Part shown: positions 55,616-64,000 of the stretch, piece after piece
How positions within the stretch are numbered: position 1 is the stretch's first letter
Layout of the letters: each line of letters begins with the position of its first letter
Assembly (NCBI GenBank): GCA_030765065.1
Contig: CM060990.1
Coordinates: forward strand, 216,543,290 to 216,607,289
Direction: 5' to 3'
DNA: 64,000 bases
Source of the DNA: Deroplatys truncata
Taxonomy: Eukaryota > Arthropoda > Insecta > Mantodea > Mantidae
Position numbers and translations under genes: made by a program
The notes under the pieces: generated by a model
Told to the model about the DNA's origin: nothing
Database searches by the model: none
Seen by the model: only the letters and a program-made list of their open reading frames with translations

Positions 55616-56260
55616 TGAGGCAGTATTTTAATGCTTGAATAAATTTAATTTTATTTTTATTATAACTAAATTCAATTACAGCCCACCTTGAAAACAATAT
55701 GTATATAAAGTCATTGCAGATACTTATTTTTATTGTAAAACATATTTTATTAATGTTATGTAAATGTTTATATACTATAATAGTGCAAAAACTGTGAGAA
55801 TAATATGTTTTAGGTTGTTAACAATGAGGTAATAATGTGTTTAGGTTTTTGAAAAGTACTAGTTATGAAAAGATCGGTAATGACGTAGTTTCGCTTACAA
55901 TTTTGAATTAGCCAATCAAAAGTAAAGAAAAGTTTTAGTTTGAAATCTTAAATTCTATTGGACTAGAATTGGCCAATAAGAGACTGGCAATACCGAAGCT
56001 TTAAGGTTTTTACCGTTGAGATCAGTCAGTCGCGGGCATGATGTTATAGAGTGCAGATGTAAAAGCCATGGACATGATGTAATAGAGTGCAGATGGAAAA
56101 GTCACGAGCAAGATTTTATAGTAAATACATTAAGAATGTGTAAAGTTTCTCATAGTTTCTTTTATAAAGTGCAGTGTTTTATATGTGCAAGTATAAAGAA
56201 ATAAAAAGAAGTAAAATTTAAAAGTAATTCTGTGACGTCTTTAAATTTTTTGTCATATCA
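55616..56260 (+). repeat. 5' LTR of the gag-only element
   Basis: 645 bp in TG...CA form. A transcription start element is suggested by GATCAGTCAGTCGCGGG at 56021-56037, and a poly(A) signal AATAAA lies at 56200-56205. The end is placed at TGTCATATCA (56260) by analogy and is not proven by a second complete LTR. Confidence 0.7.
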
Positions 56261-56494
56261 TGACCCGAACAAGACCTTATGTCTCTATAGTTCGACTGAA
56301 GCAGCCGTGGAAGATTTAAATAATATTGCATAAGCTTAATTAATTGAAACCTATGCACAAAGCAACAAATTAAATATAAAATCTTCGAATTTCTGCGTAA
56401 AAATTACATTGCACAACATTGTATAACATTACGTAACAACAAGCATCATCATCTCTACTACTACAAAGCGTGGCGTCCCAAGCATCTACAACCA

Positions 56495-56672
56495 ACTCCA
56501 AAGTAATGTTCATACATGGGGCAAACGCACTAAAATAACTTTCTTCAAAGTGCATCTCCAAGTGTGGGACAACTTCATAAGTTTGAAGAACATAACTTTT
56601 TCAAAAAGTGCGCCAAAACGTGGGGCTAAATACTTCTTCAAAGTGATGCACATACGTGGGGCTTCGAAGACG
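56495..56672 (+). repeat. Degenerate 40-55 bp repeats in the gag leader
   Basis: Four copies of a unit like (T)CAAAGT..(T)GC.CATACGTGGGGC.AA occur at about 56495, 56544, 56600 and 56637. They lie between the 5' LTR and gag, where packaging signals of LTR elements are often found; that role is only a guess. Confidence 0.55.
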
Positions 56673-56969
56673 ACGAGAATTGATGACGTCAGAGAAGAGT
56701 AAATTCAATGAAACGGCCAGAAACAACAAAAACACAACGAAACTACAGCTTAGAATTTCAAGATCGGCATCAATTAGTCAACGGAATCCAAGGATAACAA
56801 CAATTCTTCAGGAGTAAGGGGCACGTGGTTAACATCTTAACAACAAATTACGTGGGAACACTGAGTATTAAAAATTAAATAACCACCACAACAAAAGGTC
56901 AGAAAATTCCATTTTTTCATGTTGTAATTGTAAAATTTAGGAAAATATTGTTAATTTTAAGTAAAATTC

Positions 56970-58046
56970 ATGCTGTTGAGAAGTGGAAAAGTTAAATTAA
57001 ATAATTCAGAAGTAAATAAAAACAATAAAATGGAAACTATAAACAATGAAAGTATGGAGGTAGTTGAGGTTAGGTCAGCTATTACAGATTGTAATGTAGA
57101 AGTAGATGTTGAAAGAGATAGCAATAGTATGCAAGGTCAGTCACCTTTACAAATATTAGTGTAAGAATCACAACAAATAATGTGCCTTGTAAAAGCAGTA
57201 ACTGAAATGAGAAATGACTTAAGTAATAAAATAACTGAAAGTAATGCAGAGCTAAGAAAAGATATAAAATAAAATACTGCAAGGTTATGTAACAAAATAG
57301 ATGAAATGAAAGTAGAGTTAAGTGGTAAGATAACTGAAACTAATAATTTGATAGATAAGATGAAATTGGAATTAAGTAATAAGTTAACTGAAACCAGTAA
57401 AGAGTTAAATAGTAAGGTAAATGAAACTAGTACAGACACAGGTAATAAAGTAACTGAAGCTAGTACAGAGCTGAAAACAGAGTTAAATAAAGTACAAGAA
57501 ACTAGTCAGAAAACTAAAGAAGTAGAAAAAACAAATATAAACATTGTGCAAATACAGATAGATGTAACAGTACCAAAGGTAAATACAGATGTAACTAGTT
57601 ATGTAAATGCTAACCAAATGCATGTCAGTAATGCAAATACAAAGAGAAAAGTATCACCATTGTTAATAAACAAAACAAGAGATGTAATTGCTTTTTCCAT
57701 AGCATCAACATCTCAAACACAGAACATGAATGACACACATAAACAAAAGCATGTACCAAATTTGATGTCAAACACAACTGTGCAACATAAAACTAGGGCA
57801 AAGCTTTTTAGTCTGTGGTATAAGAACAAAAAGAAAGGGAAAGTAAAATATATAGATTATATGTGGCATAAAAAGAAAGAGAAAATAAATGTAAACAGTC
57901 TGAGAAACAACAAGAAAAAGAAAGTGAAGTATTTAGGTTATGTGTTGAACAAAAAGAGAGAGAAAATAAATGTAAACAATCTGAATAAAAAGAAAAAGAA
58001 AGTAAAGTTTACAGGTTATGTGTGGCACAAGAGAAAAACAAAATAA
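56970..58046 (+). pseudogene. gag-like protein of the LTR element, basic repeats at the end
   Basis: One frame starts MLLRSGKVKLNN and runs about 358 codons with two TAA stops, at 57162-57164 and near 57270. The middle is a long coiled coil with repeated KITETN / KLTETSKEL / KVNETS / KVTEAS words. The last 80 residues hold three tandem basic units (KVKYIDYMWHKKKEKINVN, KVKYLGYVLNKKREKINVN, KVKFTGYVWHKRK). No zinc knuckle is visible; the Lys-rich repeats could replace it for nucleic acid binding. The family is not recognised. Confidence 0.6.
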
Positions 58047-58728
58047 TGTATTTGGAACATAAAAGGGGAAAGCAATGTAATTTAAAATTGTAAATAATAA
58101 ATTTTACTAAATATAGCAAATGATAAATAACAAAGGAAAGTTTAGAGAAACAGAAGTAATAAAAATCCATTGTTAGTAAGAAAATCTGTGTAGCAACAAC
58201 ATTTATATTGTAAATTAGAAATTTTAGGAAACAAATTGTAAACAAAGGATAACAAATGTTAACATGTATAATTGTATATAAAAATGTATAGCATATAAAC
58301 GTTTACTAGTGAAAGTGATAGTGAATGAGCAAACTTAGCTCAGGTCATTAATCTTATACCAGGTCATTGACCTTGAAAAGTGCTACACAAGTGAATAGGA
58401 AGTGTTCAGCTATACACGAGTGTTGTGAAAAACCAGTGTTGAAGAAAAAAGTGACAGTGAAAGATAGGAAGTGCAAAATAAAAGTTATGTTTCTTTCTTT
58501 CAGGAGACTTTTAGAAAATATTTGAAAATTTAAAAGAACAAAACAAAAAGAGTAAATTTTAAATATTTCTAAAAGGGGGCAATTTGATGCAGTATTTTAA
58601 TGCCTGAATAAATTTAATTTTATTTTTATTATAACTAAAATTCAATTACAGCCCACCTTGAAAACAATATGTATATAAAGTCATTGCAGATATTTATTGT
58701 AAAACATATTTTATTAATGTTATGTAAA

Positions 58729-59400
58729 TGTTGGGAACAGGTTGTTTTAAACACGTGTGAAAAATATAAGGGGTTTTGGCATCACGTATATTTTGATAAT
58801 TTTTTTACTTCCGTGCAGCTAATGAAATTACTTTTGAACAGGAAAATGTGTGTGTGGTACAACTCGTGCTGGAAGGAAAGATTGGCCAAAACAATTTTCA
58901 AAGCCAAAACAACTGAAATTGAAAAGGGGCATGAAAAGGGTTGTTTGGCATGATAACAGGGACGTTCTTTTATTATCTACCATCTCGTAATATGGCAGGG
59001 ATCGATCTGGCAGACCAAAGCAGGGAATATTACGGTGTCGGCTGACTCTCAAAACAATGGTGGAAATACCTGTTCCATTTCGTAGTGAATGTTGCTATTG
59101 TTAATCGTTTTATTATATACGACATTTCTAACAGACCTACTTCTACAGCTCATGGCAATAGGCTTCTTTACTATGGGCAAAATTTAATGGAACAGTTAAT
59201 CGCAGACTTCACATCACTTAAGCGAGCGGGATTTCAGCGTAGCCTACCTTCGCTACTCCTGCACCAAGTTCTCTTCACACCCTCGTAAAAATTCAAGGCC
59301 AGGTGAAAACATGTGCATGGTGCAAGAGAATAGTCTAGCTAACATGTTATGGACATGCTGCAATATCTTCGCTGCAGTAATGGCAGGGATGTAAACATTT
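58729..59400 (+). pseudogene. piggyBac (PGBD-like) transposase remnant
   Basis: The readable part starts inside the catalytic core: FWHHVYFDNFFTSVQLMKLL (D in FDNFFTS is the second catalytic Asp), then WKERLAKTIFKAKTTEIEKG. After a frameshift, MAGIDLADQSREYYGVG contains the third catalytic Asp (GxDLxDQ), and QWWKYLFHFVVNVAIVNRFI follows. A C-terminal cysteine-rich piece (KTCAWCKR ... YGHAA) is the usual zinc finger, damaged. The N-terminal half and the element ends are missing; the left boundary is the broken 3' LTR. Confidence 0.85.
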
Positions 59401-59802
59401 TAAGGGTGAGTACCAAAATAATTTTACAGAAATTATTGTATTTATTTTACTTAAGTGTAGCAGATGTTATTCCGGTTTTTAATGTCCTAAAGTAACGAAT
59501 TCCATTGCCATGAATATTGCAGAGTTATAAAGATGCATTGCAAAGGGGTGTATGTATGTAAGTGTTGTTTGTCTACAAAGGGGTGGATGTTTGCAGTTAT
59601 AAATTATTGAAATAATATTTAATCTTATTTACTTCAAACCAATTTTAAATGAGTTATTAATTACTCAATTTAATTTAGCTACTAAAAGATATAATTATGC
59701 GTGTATATAGGTCCTTTTTAGTTTAACATCTGTAGTAGCAGCTCAGAATTTAAATGGACACAATTCTGCTTGGAGAACAACTAGCTAATACTCTGTGCAC
59801 AG

Positions 59803-59989
59803 CAAAGGGTTAAGTGGAAATGAAAGAAAAAAATCTTTACTATGTATTAACATCTCCTTGAAAACTAAAACGCAGATAGAAGTTGTTTGGAGCAATAAAT
59901 ACAGTAATGTAGATACAGAATTTGTTTTGTCTTTAACAGTATTCAGAAACATAGGAACATCTGAAAAGATGGGCATTTACTTAGGGAAG
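59803..59989 (+). CDS. Inferred host exon, up to 187 nt
   Basis: After CTCTGTGCACAG an open frame reads GLSGNERKKSLLCINISLKT, TQIEVVWSNKYSNVDTEFVL and SLTVFRNIGTSEKMGIYLGK, and closes at a strong donor GGGAAG|GTAAGA in phase 0. Shorter versions starting at 59876 or at 59938 (after TTTGTCTTTAACAG) are also possible. The next inferred exon (61596) enters in phase 0. The sequence has no transposon motif and looks like ordinary protein. Function not recognised. Confidence 0.5.
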
Positions 59990-60430
59990 GTAAGAAAGAA
60001 GTGGTTGAATGAAGTTATAAACTCAAAAGGGGACTTGAGGTATTTAAGATATTAGGGACAAAGTTGGCAGAGACTGATTCAGTTATTATTTAGTTATTGA
60101 AGAAATACCATTGCACAAATGAACTCTGAGAACTCTGCAATGTTTGTTTTTTATCACATTAATTATTTAATTTGAATAGTATGATTAAAAAATAAAAACA
60201 ATTTAATCTTCCGAGTTTCTCAAATGCATGTCTTAAAGTATAAATAATCAGAATTTGCCAAGTTTGCTCTTATAATCTGTGATATCTTGATAAACTGATG
60301 TATGTAAAGATGAATTATAGCAACCAAGAGTAGTATAAACTGAAGAGTATAACAATAAATACTGGTATATTTGATACGGTAATTAGTATCATAAATTACT
60401 TAAAGGTAAATAATAATTGTAATATAAATA
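59990..60430. other. Stretch without a gene
   Basis: AT-rich, intron-like. Confidence 0.5.
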
Positions 60431-60742
60431 TGTATTTTTATGTGACATTGATTTCAGAGGTTTGTTAATTGTAATTATTATTGGTAAATAATAATATATG
60501 GCTTTACTGAAACTGTCAATAATAGCGCAAGAATGCAGCAAGGGGGTGAGTTGTTTATCATTACCGGGAACCAGGAAGTTACGTAATGTTTCGCGCCTTT
60601 TCGGTAAAAAAGCTTCTAGAACATTTCCTAAAGCAATATGTATTAGTGGTTTTCATTGGATAGTAAAATAGACGCTAATGTTGGCGCGTTTTATTAGCCA
60701 ATAGCATTTCATTTATAATCTTTAGGCGTATCTTGAGGCAAG

Positions 60743-60753
60743 CCTATAAATAG
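60743..60753 (+). promoter_or_regulatory. TATA box candidate
   Basis: CCTATAAATAG is a textbook TATA element about 30 bp before a CAAGGGAGCG start region in the LTR-like block. Confidence 0.5.
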
Positions 60754-60775
60754 TGTAGGTTCAAGGGAGCGTTCC

Positions 60776-60905
60776 CCCAGTGCAACAAGATTCTCAAAAC
60801 ATTACACATCGTCCCCAGTGCAACAAGATTCTCAAAACATTACACATCGTCCCCAGTTCAACAAGATTCTCAACACATTACACGTCAGCCCACCAGTTCT
60901 ACAAA
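60776..60905 (+). repeat. 38-bp tandem repeat, three and a half copies
   Basis: Units at 60776-60813, 60814-60851 and 60852-60889, plus a partial one, begin CCCAGTGCAACAAGATTCTC. The first two are identical; the third has four changes. They lie directly downstream of the TATA box. Confidence 0.95.
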
Positions 60906-61595
60906 ATTCTCCGTTCATTTATTTCGTCAAGTTACGCGCAACAGAATTACAAGGACTATTATAAAGTATTATACAGTTAAATATATAAAGTTGAAGTACG
61001 TGAGTTAAAAGTGAGAAGTTATTACAAACAGTTTCAGTATGGCGATTATCCAGATAAATCTGTGAAAGTGTTCGTGAACGTGTTCTGCAATAAAGATTAT
61101 AAAACCAAGTTCTTCGTCAATATCATTTCTAGACAAAAGATTCCTTTCCGCTTCACACCCTGCAAGAGATACTTGTTCTACTAAGATAATATGATAGCTA
61201 GCCGGAGGACAATATACAAAACTTAAAATTCTTTCGAACCCTAATTGATGCAAATTGCTACGCCAGATGGAGTTAAACGAACCAAATAAGGAGTGACGTC
61301 ACACAAGATGGCATCGCGTAAAGAAAAACATATATTTGCTCTCGTAAATTGGCTTCCAAACGTGGTGCTATATTAATGTTAAACACATAAGTAACATTAA
61401 AACAGTCGCATATTACAAGAATCACTTCTACTAAATATGGAAAAGGAGGCTCTATAATACATAAACAAGCAGGTGGTTTGATGTATTCAATCTTGGTTAA
61501 CAATAAACATTTCTTAGTAAAGAAGGATATTTGTATTGTAGGAGTAATTGAATAAATGAAGAAGTAAACTGTTGTTAATGTGCTCTATGTTTTAG

Positions 61596-61732
61596 GTTGC
61601 ACGGATTCGAGGAACTCCTCCAAAGAGAAATTACACACACAGCCATAGCTCTTGCATTCTAACTGAGCCTTTAATTAAAACAACCCAGTTTGGTGGTGTT
61701 CGTAAAATAGTAATGTGCAGTCAAAAAACAAG
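61596..61732 (+). CDS. Inferred host exon, 137 nt
   Basis: The acceptor GTGCTCTATGTTTTAG opens a fully open frame: VARIRGTPPKRNYTHSHSS, then LTEPLIKTTQFGGVRKIVM and CSQKT, with two bases left over at the donor AACAAG|GTAATG. It enters in phase 0, as the exon at 59989 leaves it, and its two leftover bases AG combine with the first base of the next exon to give Arg. No transposon similarity. The protein family is not recognised. Confidence 0.6.
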
Positions 61733-62681
61733 GTAATGAGCCAATTAATGATACATAGTTGGCAATATTTCACTAGGTCGTATTTTGGGAATAAAGAAGT
61801 TAAGTAGGAATATTCCTTTCATTATGTATGGAGGCTTTAATGGTTTGTGTCATATAATGAATGCATGTATTCTGAGCTGGATGGTCACGATCAGGTGGAA
61901 AAGTTTCTCTTTGCTTGTACCTGCAATGACACTTCAATGGTAGCTCTTGGTCTTCTAATGTAAGTTTTACCAGCATTGGGCCTGTAAATAGAAACTTAAC
62001 TACTAGACCATAACCACACAGCCTGGAAGACTGCATTCTTCAGCTTGCTTTCATTTGTTATAGACCCTGAACTGTTACTGTATATTACCTCACATTTTGT
62101 TTTTGAAATTTGGGTAACTCGGAAGTGGTTACATGTTGCATGATAAAATAAAAAAAATATTGCAGTAACATATCTTTGAGCATAAGTCTACCATAAAAAG
62201 TTTGTATATATTAGAACTACATCACTTCATTATGCTGTGATACCTTTGAATAGCAAAGTAAGCTTAAGATTGTGGACAGTATGAAAGAAACTGAACGGAC
62301 TTTTACTCTCATATTTCTTGTAAAATTGATGGATTTTTCATAATTTACAGTTAAATTTTCCACATAATCATAATTTTTGTGGTGTACTACATCTAGTAAT
62401 GCCAAAGCATAGCTGTCTTCTCACCTCATATCACACAATCCTAACCTTTGTCAGGCAGGTCTCCTGAAGCTGAGTCATTAGATAAGTGCAGTAACATTAG
62501 GCTACAATGAGGTCAGATAAATATTCAAGTGTTATAGAAAGAAGTTAACAGTGGAACTCTTCACAAATTGGAATCAGTTAAGAACAATTTGCATTTACTA
62601 TAAGCTATGATGCAGGTCTAGAGATGCAGTTGGAACTTATTTTCTAGCAAAATCTCTCCAATGGGATTGCTTCTGTTATCA
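61733..62681. other. Intron-like stretch
   Basis: AT-rich sequence. At about 61960-62030 the minus strand has a weak tRNA-like word TGGTCTAGTAGTTAAG, possibly an old SINE head without a B box. Confidence 0.4.
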
Positions 62682-62755
62682 GATATATGGTAAATATGTC
62701 AATGGCTTATGCCATGAGAGAAGATCATGAAATCTATAAAAAAACTCTTGAAGTA
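62682..62755 (+). CDS. Inferred host exon, 74 nt
   Basis: The acceptor GATTGCTTCTGTTATCAG is followed by 74 bases reading YMVNMSMAYAMREDHEIYKK and TLEV, and a near-perfect donor GTAG|GTGAGT. It enters in phase 2, matching the exon ending at 61732, and leaves one base. Three successive blocks (59803, 61596, 62682) thus agree in phase at both joins. Function unknown. Confidence 0.6.
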
Positions 62756-64000
62756 GGTGAGTGGGTTTTGTAGCTTTAGAGATTAGGTCTGCAAAGGAGT
62801 AACCAAAATAAAGAACAAATGCTTAGTATGATTGAAGGTTTTCGTTGAGTTGTTTATTGTGAACAAATACTGTTTCTTTTTACCAATGGCTCAGTATATT
62901 AAAGAAAGAGATTTTCACTCCCATAGAGGATTTTATCCATGGGTGCTGCATCACCATATTGATGACAATATAGATGTGTATTACAAAATGTTTTATATTC
63001 CATTTTACAGCACCCTAGTGTGGCCAGAGAAAAACATGAATGTCAAAATGCAAGTGTATTTTGAAGACTTAATTTACTTAAAGATTCACCAACACCACCA
63101 CCACCACCACTGCCAAATTGTTTATTAATTATTATTTATTATTATCATTATTATTATAAATGTTGCTGCCACACCATTATAGTGTAAAGGGTTCACTAAT
63201 ATCAAACCTGAACATTTGTGTTTATCATTCACATTTTCTATAGCACCTCTCATTAAGTTATTCATTAGTGTAATTGTAAAATCTGAACATAAATCAACCA
63301 AGGGTTTCAGAAGAAAAATGTGTAACAGAGGTAGTGTGGAAGTGTGATAGTAGCAAGCATTACAAATATTATCCATACTGTCCAGTATATTTGATTGGTT
63401 TTTCAGTTAGTATTGTATGTAGGAGACAAACATTGATCAATACAGTTAGCCAGTTTGTTGAGTAGTTCAAACCAGCTCTCTTTCCTGATCAAGAATTGGT
63501 GAGTGTTACCTCCCAGCATTCACCAGCTGCTTACTTTGCGACCTACTGCAAGGTCTATACTGTACATATGCAGCATGTGGCTGCAATGGTGCAGTGTTGC
63601 AAATACTTATTTTTAGACAAATGCATTTAAATGGATCAAAGGTTGTCGAGTACTTTTTGTTCCATTTGGCAACTTCTCTTAGCAGATTGAAGGTAGACAT
63701 CTTATCCTTTCCTTTCTATATAGTAACTAGTATGCAGCGTGTGAATATATAACACTGCATGGATTTTATTGGCAGTAGATGGTTCCTAGTCAATCAATTT
63801 GACATAAGAAACAAGAACTATGAAGTCAAGTTACTGAGTCATGTGTATTTAAAGTAATTAGAGACTGGGACAAATAAATCAAAATTAAAACCAAAATATG
63901 TAAATAGTCTGTATTAGTCATAGGTAACTGCTATATTCTCCAATGCAGTGAAGTTACTCATTTCTTATTTGTCTTCAGTGCACCTTGTGTATGGCAAAGC
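62756..64000. other. Mostly intron-like; possible last exon at 63407
   Basis: A TTGATTGGTTTTTCAG acceptor at 63406 would add VSIVCRRQTLINTVSQFVE and a TAG (63463-63465) in the phase left by the previous exon, with AATAAA at 63874-63879 downstream. This is a weak single candidate. The rest shows no gene. Confidence 0.3.
63088..63155. repeat. (CAC)n and (ATT)n microsatellites
   Basis: CACCAACACCACCACCACCA is followed by ATTATTATTTATTATTATCA. The His-run in the crossing frame is a product of the repeat. Confidence 0.9.

Larger units (their letters stand above)
55616..58728 (+). mobile_element. LTR retrotransposon with gag only
   Basis: The 5' LTR (55616-56260) and the start of a 3' LTR (58585-58728) share about 140 bp nearly identical (both TGA(G/T)GCAGTATTTTAATGC...). 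A polypurine tract AAAAGGGGGC (58571-58580) stands directly before the 3' LTR. The internal region of 2.3 kb holds one gag-like frame and no protease, polymerase or integrase. The 3' LTR is cut after 144 bp by piggyBac-derived DNA. Confidence 0.8.
60435..61127 (+). repeat. LTR-like block, probably solo
   Basis: The block has the architecture of an LTR: TATA box CCTATAAATAG at 60743-60753, tandem repeats behind it, a leader-like stretch, and AATAAA at 61090-61095 followed by a GT-rich end near GTCAATATCA (61127). No second copy and no internal coding region are present, and the ends are not fixed by a target duplication. It could also be a host promoter, but the inferred exons on both sides argue against that. 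Confidence 0.45.

Noticed and set aside
61800..62036. 78-residue minus-strand frame
   Set aside because: No motif; it overlaps a weak tRNA-like word but lacks a B box and a partner copy.
62832..63128. 98-residue frame ending in a His run
   Set aside because: The His run is a CAC microsatellite, and the rest has no splice context or similarity.

Overview
This is nuclear DNA of an arthropod, almost certainly an insect. It is AT-rich and intron-like, and it is packed with decayed transposable elements of insect-type families: mariner DD34D, DDE_3 Tc-like elements, hAT, piggyBac, CR1/jockey-like LINEs, Penelope-like elements, Ty3/gypsy and a tRNA-derived SINE. The repeat load and very long spacers suggest a species with a large genome; the order is not determined. 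No bacterial, viral, rRNA or CRISPR features were seen. Nearly every long reading frame belongs to a mobile element, and almost all are broken.

Layout. 1-3 kb: no gene. 3.06-12.8 kb: a plus-strand LINE (LINE-A) split by a hAT (3435-6515), a mariner (6546-7821), a SINE tail (about 10.03 kb) and a near-complete mariner (10873-12365). 14.0-15.4 kb: a Tc-like element, followed by a LINE RNase H scrap and a SINE. 17.45-20.8 kb: a minus-strand LINE remnant split by an intron-bearing hAT. 21.9-23.6 kb: a probable hAT shell holding a pogo-like element. 25.05 kb: a full-length SINE with a 15-bp target duplication. 26.6-32.2 kb: a minus-strand Ty3/gypsy element with both LTRs, one split by a SINE. 34.1-37.4 kb: a mariner carrying both a SINE and a hAT. 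39.05-40.05 kb: a Penelope-like element with hammerhead ribozyme motifs in inverted flanks. 41.8-42.7 kb: a mariner. 44.0-46.2 kb: a broken conserved protein split by a Tc-like element. 46.2-48.9 kb: two Penelope-like copies head to head. 49.2-55.5 kb: a minus-strand LINE (LINE-B) with two mariners side by side in its 3' end. 55.6-58.7 kb: a gag-only LTR element. 58.7-59.4 kb: a piggyBac remnant.

Between the elements on the plus strand there are short open blocks bounded by good splice signals whose phases agree: 32852-33163 with 33822-33872, and 59803-59989 with 61596-61732 and 62682-62755. I infer exons of one or two host genes whose introns hold the elements. The protein is not recognised.

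The most interesting items are these inferred exons, the Penelope-like ribozymes, the head-to-head Penelope pair, the gag-only LTR element and the SINE family with at least eight copies.
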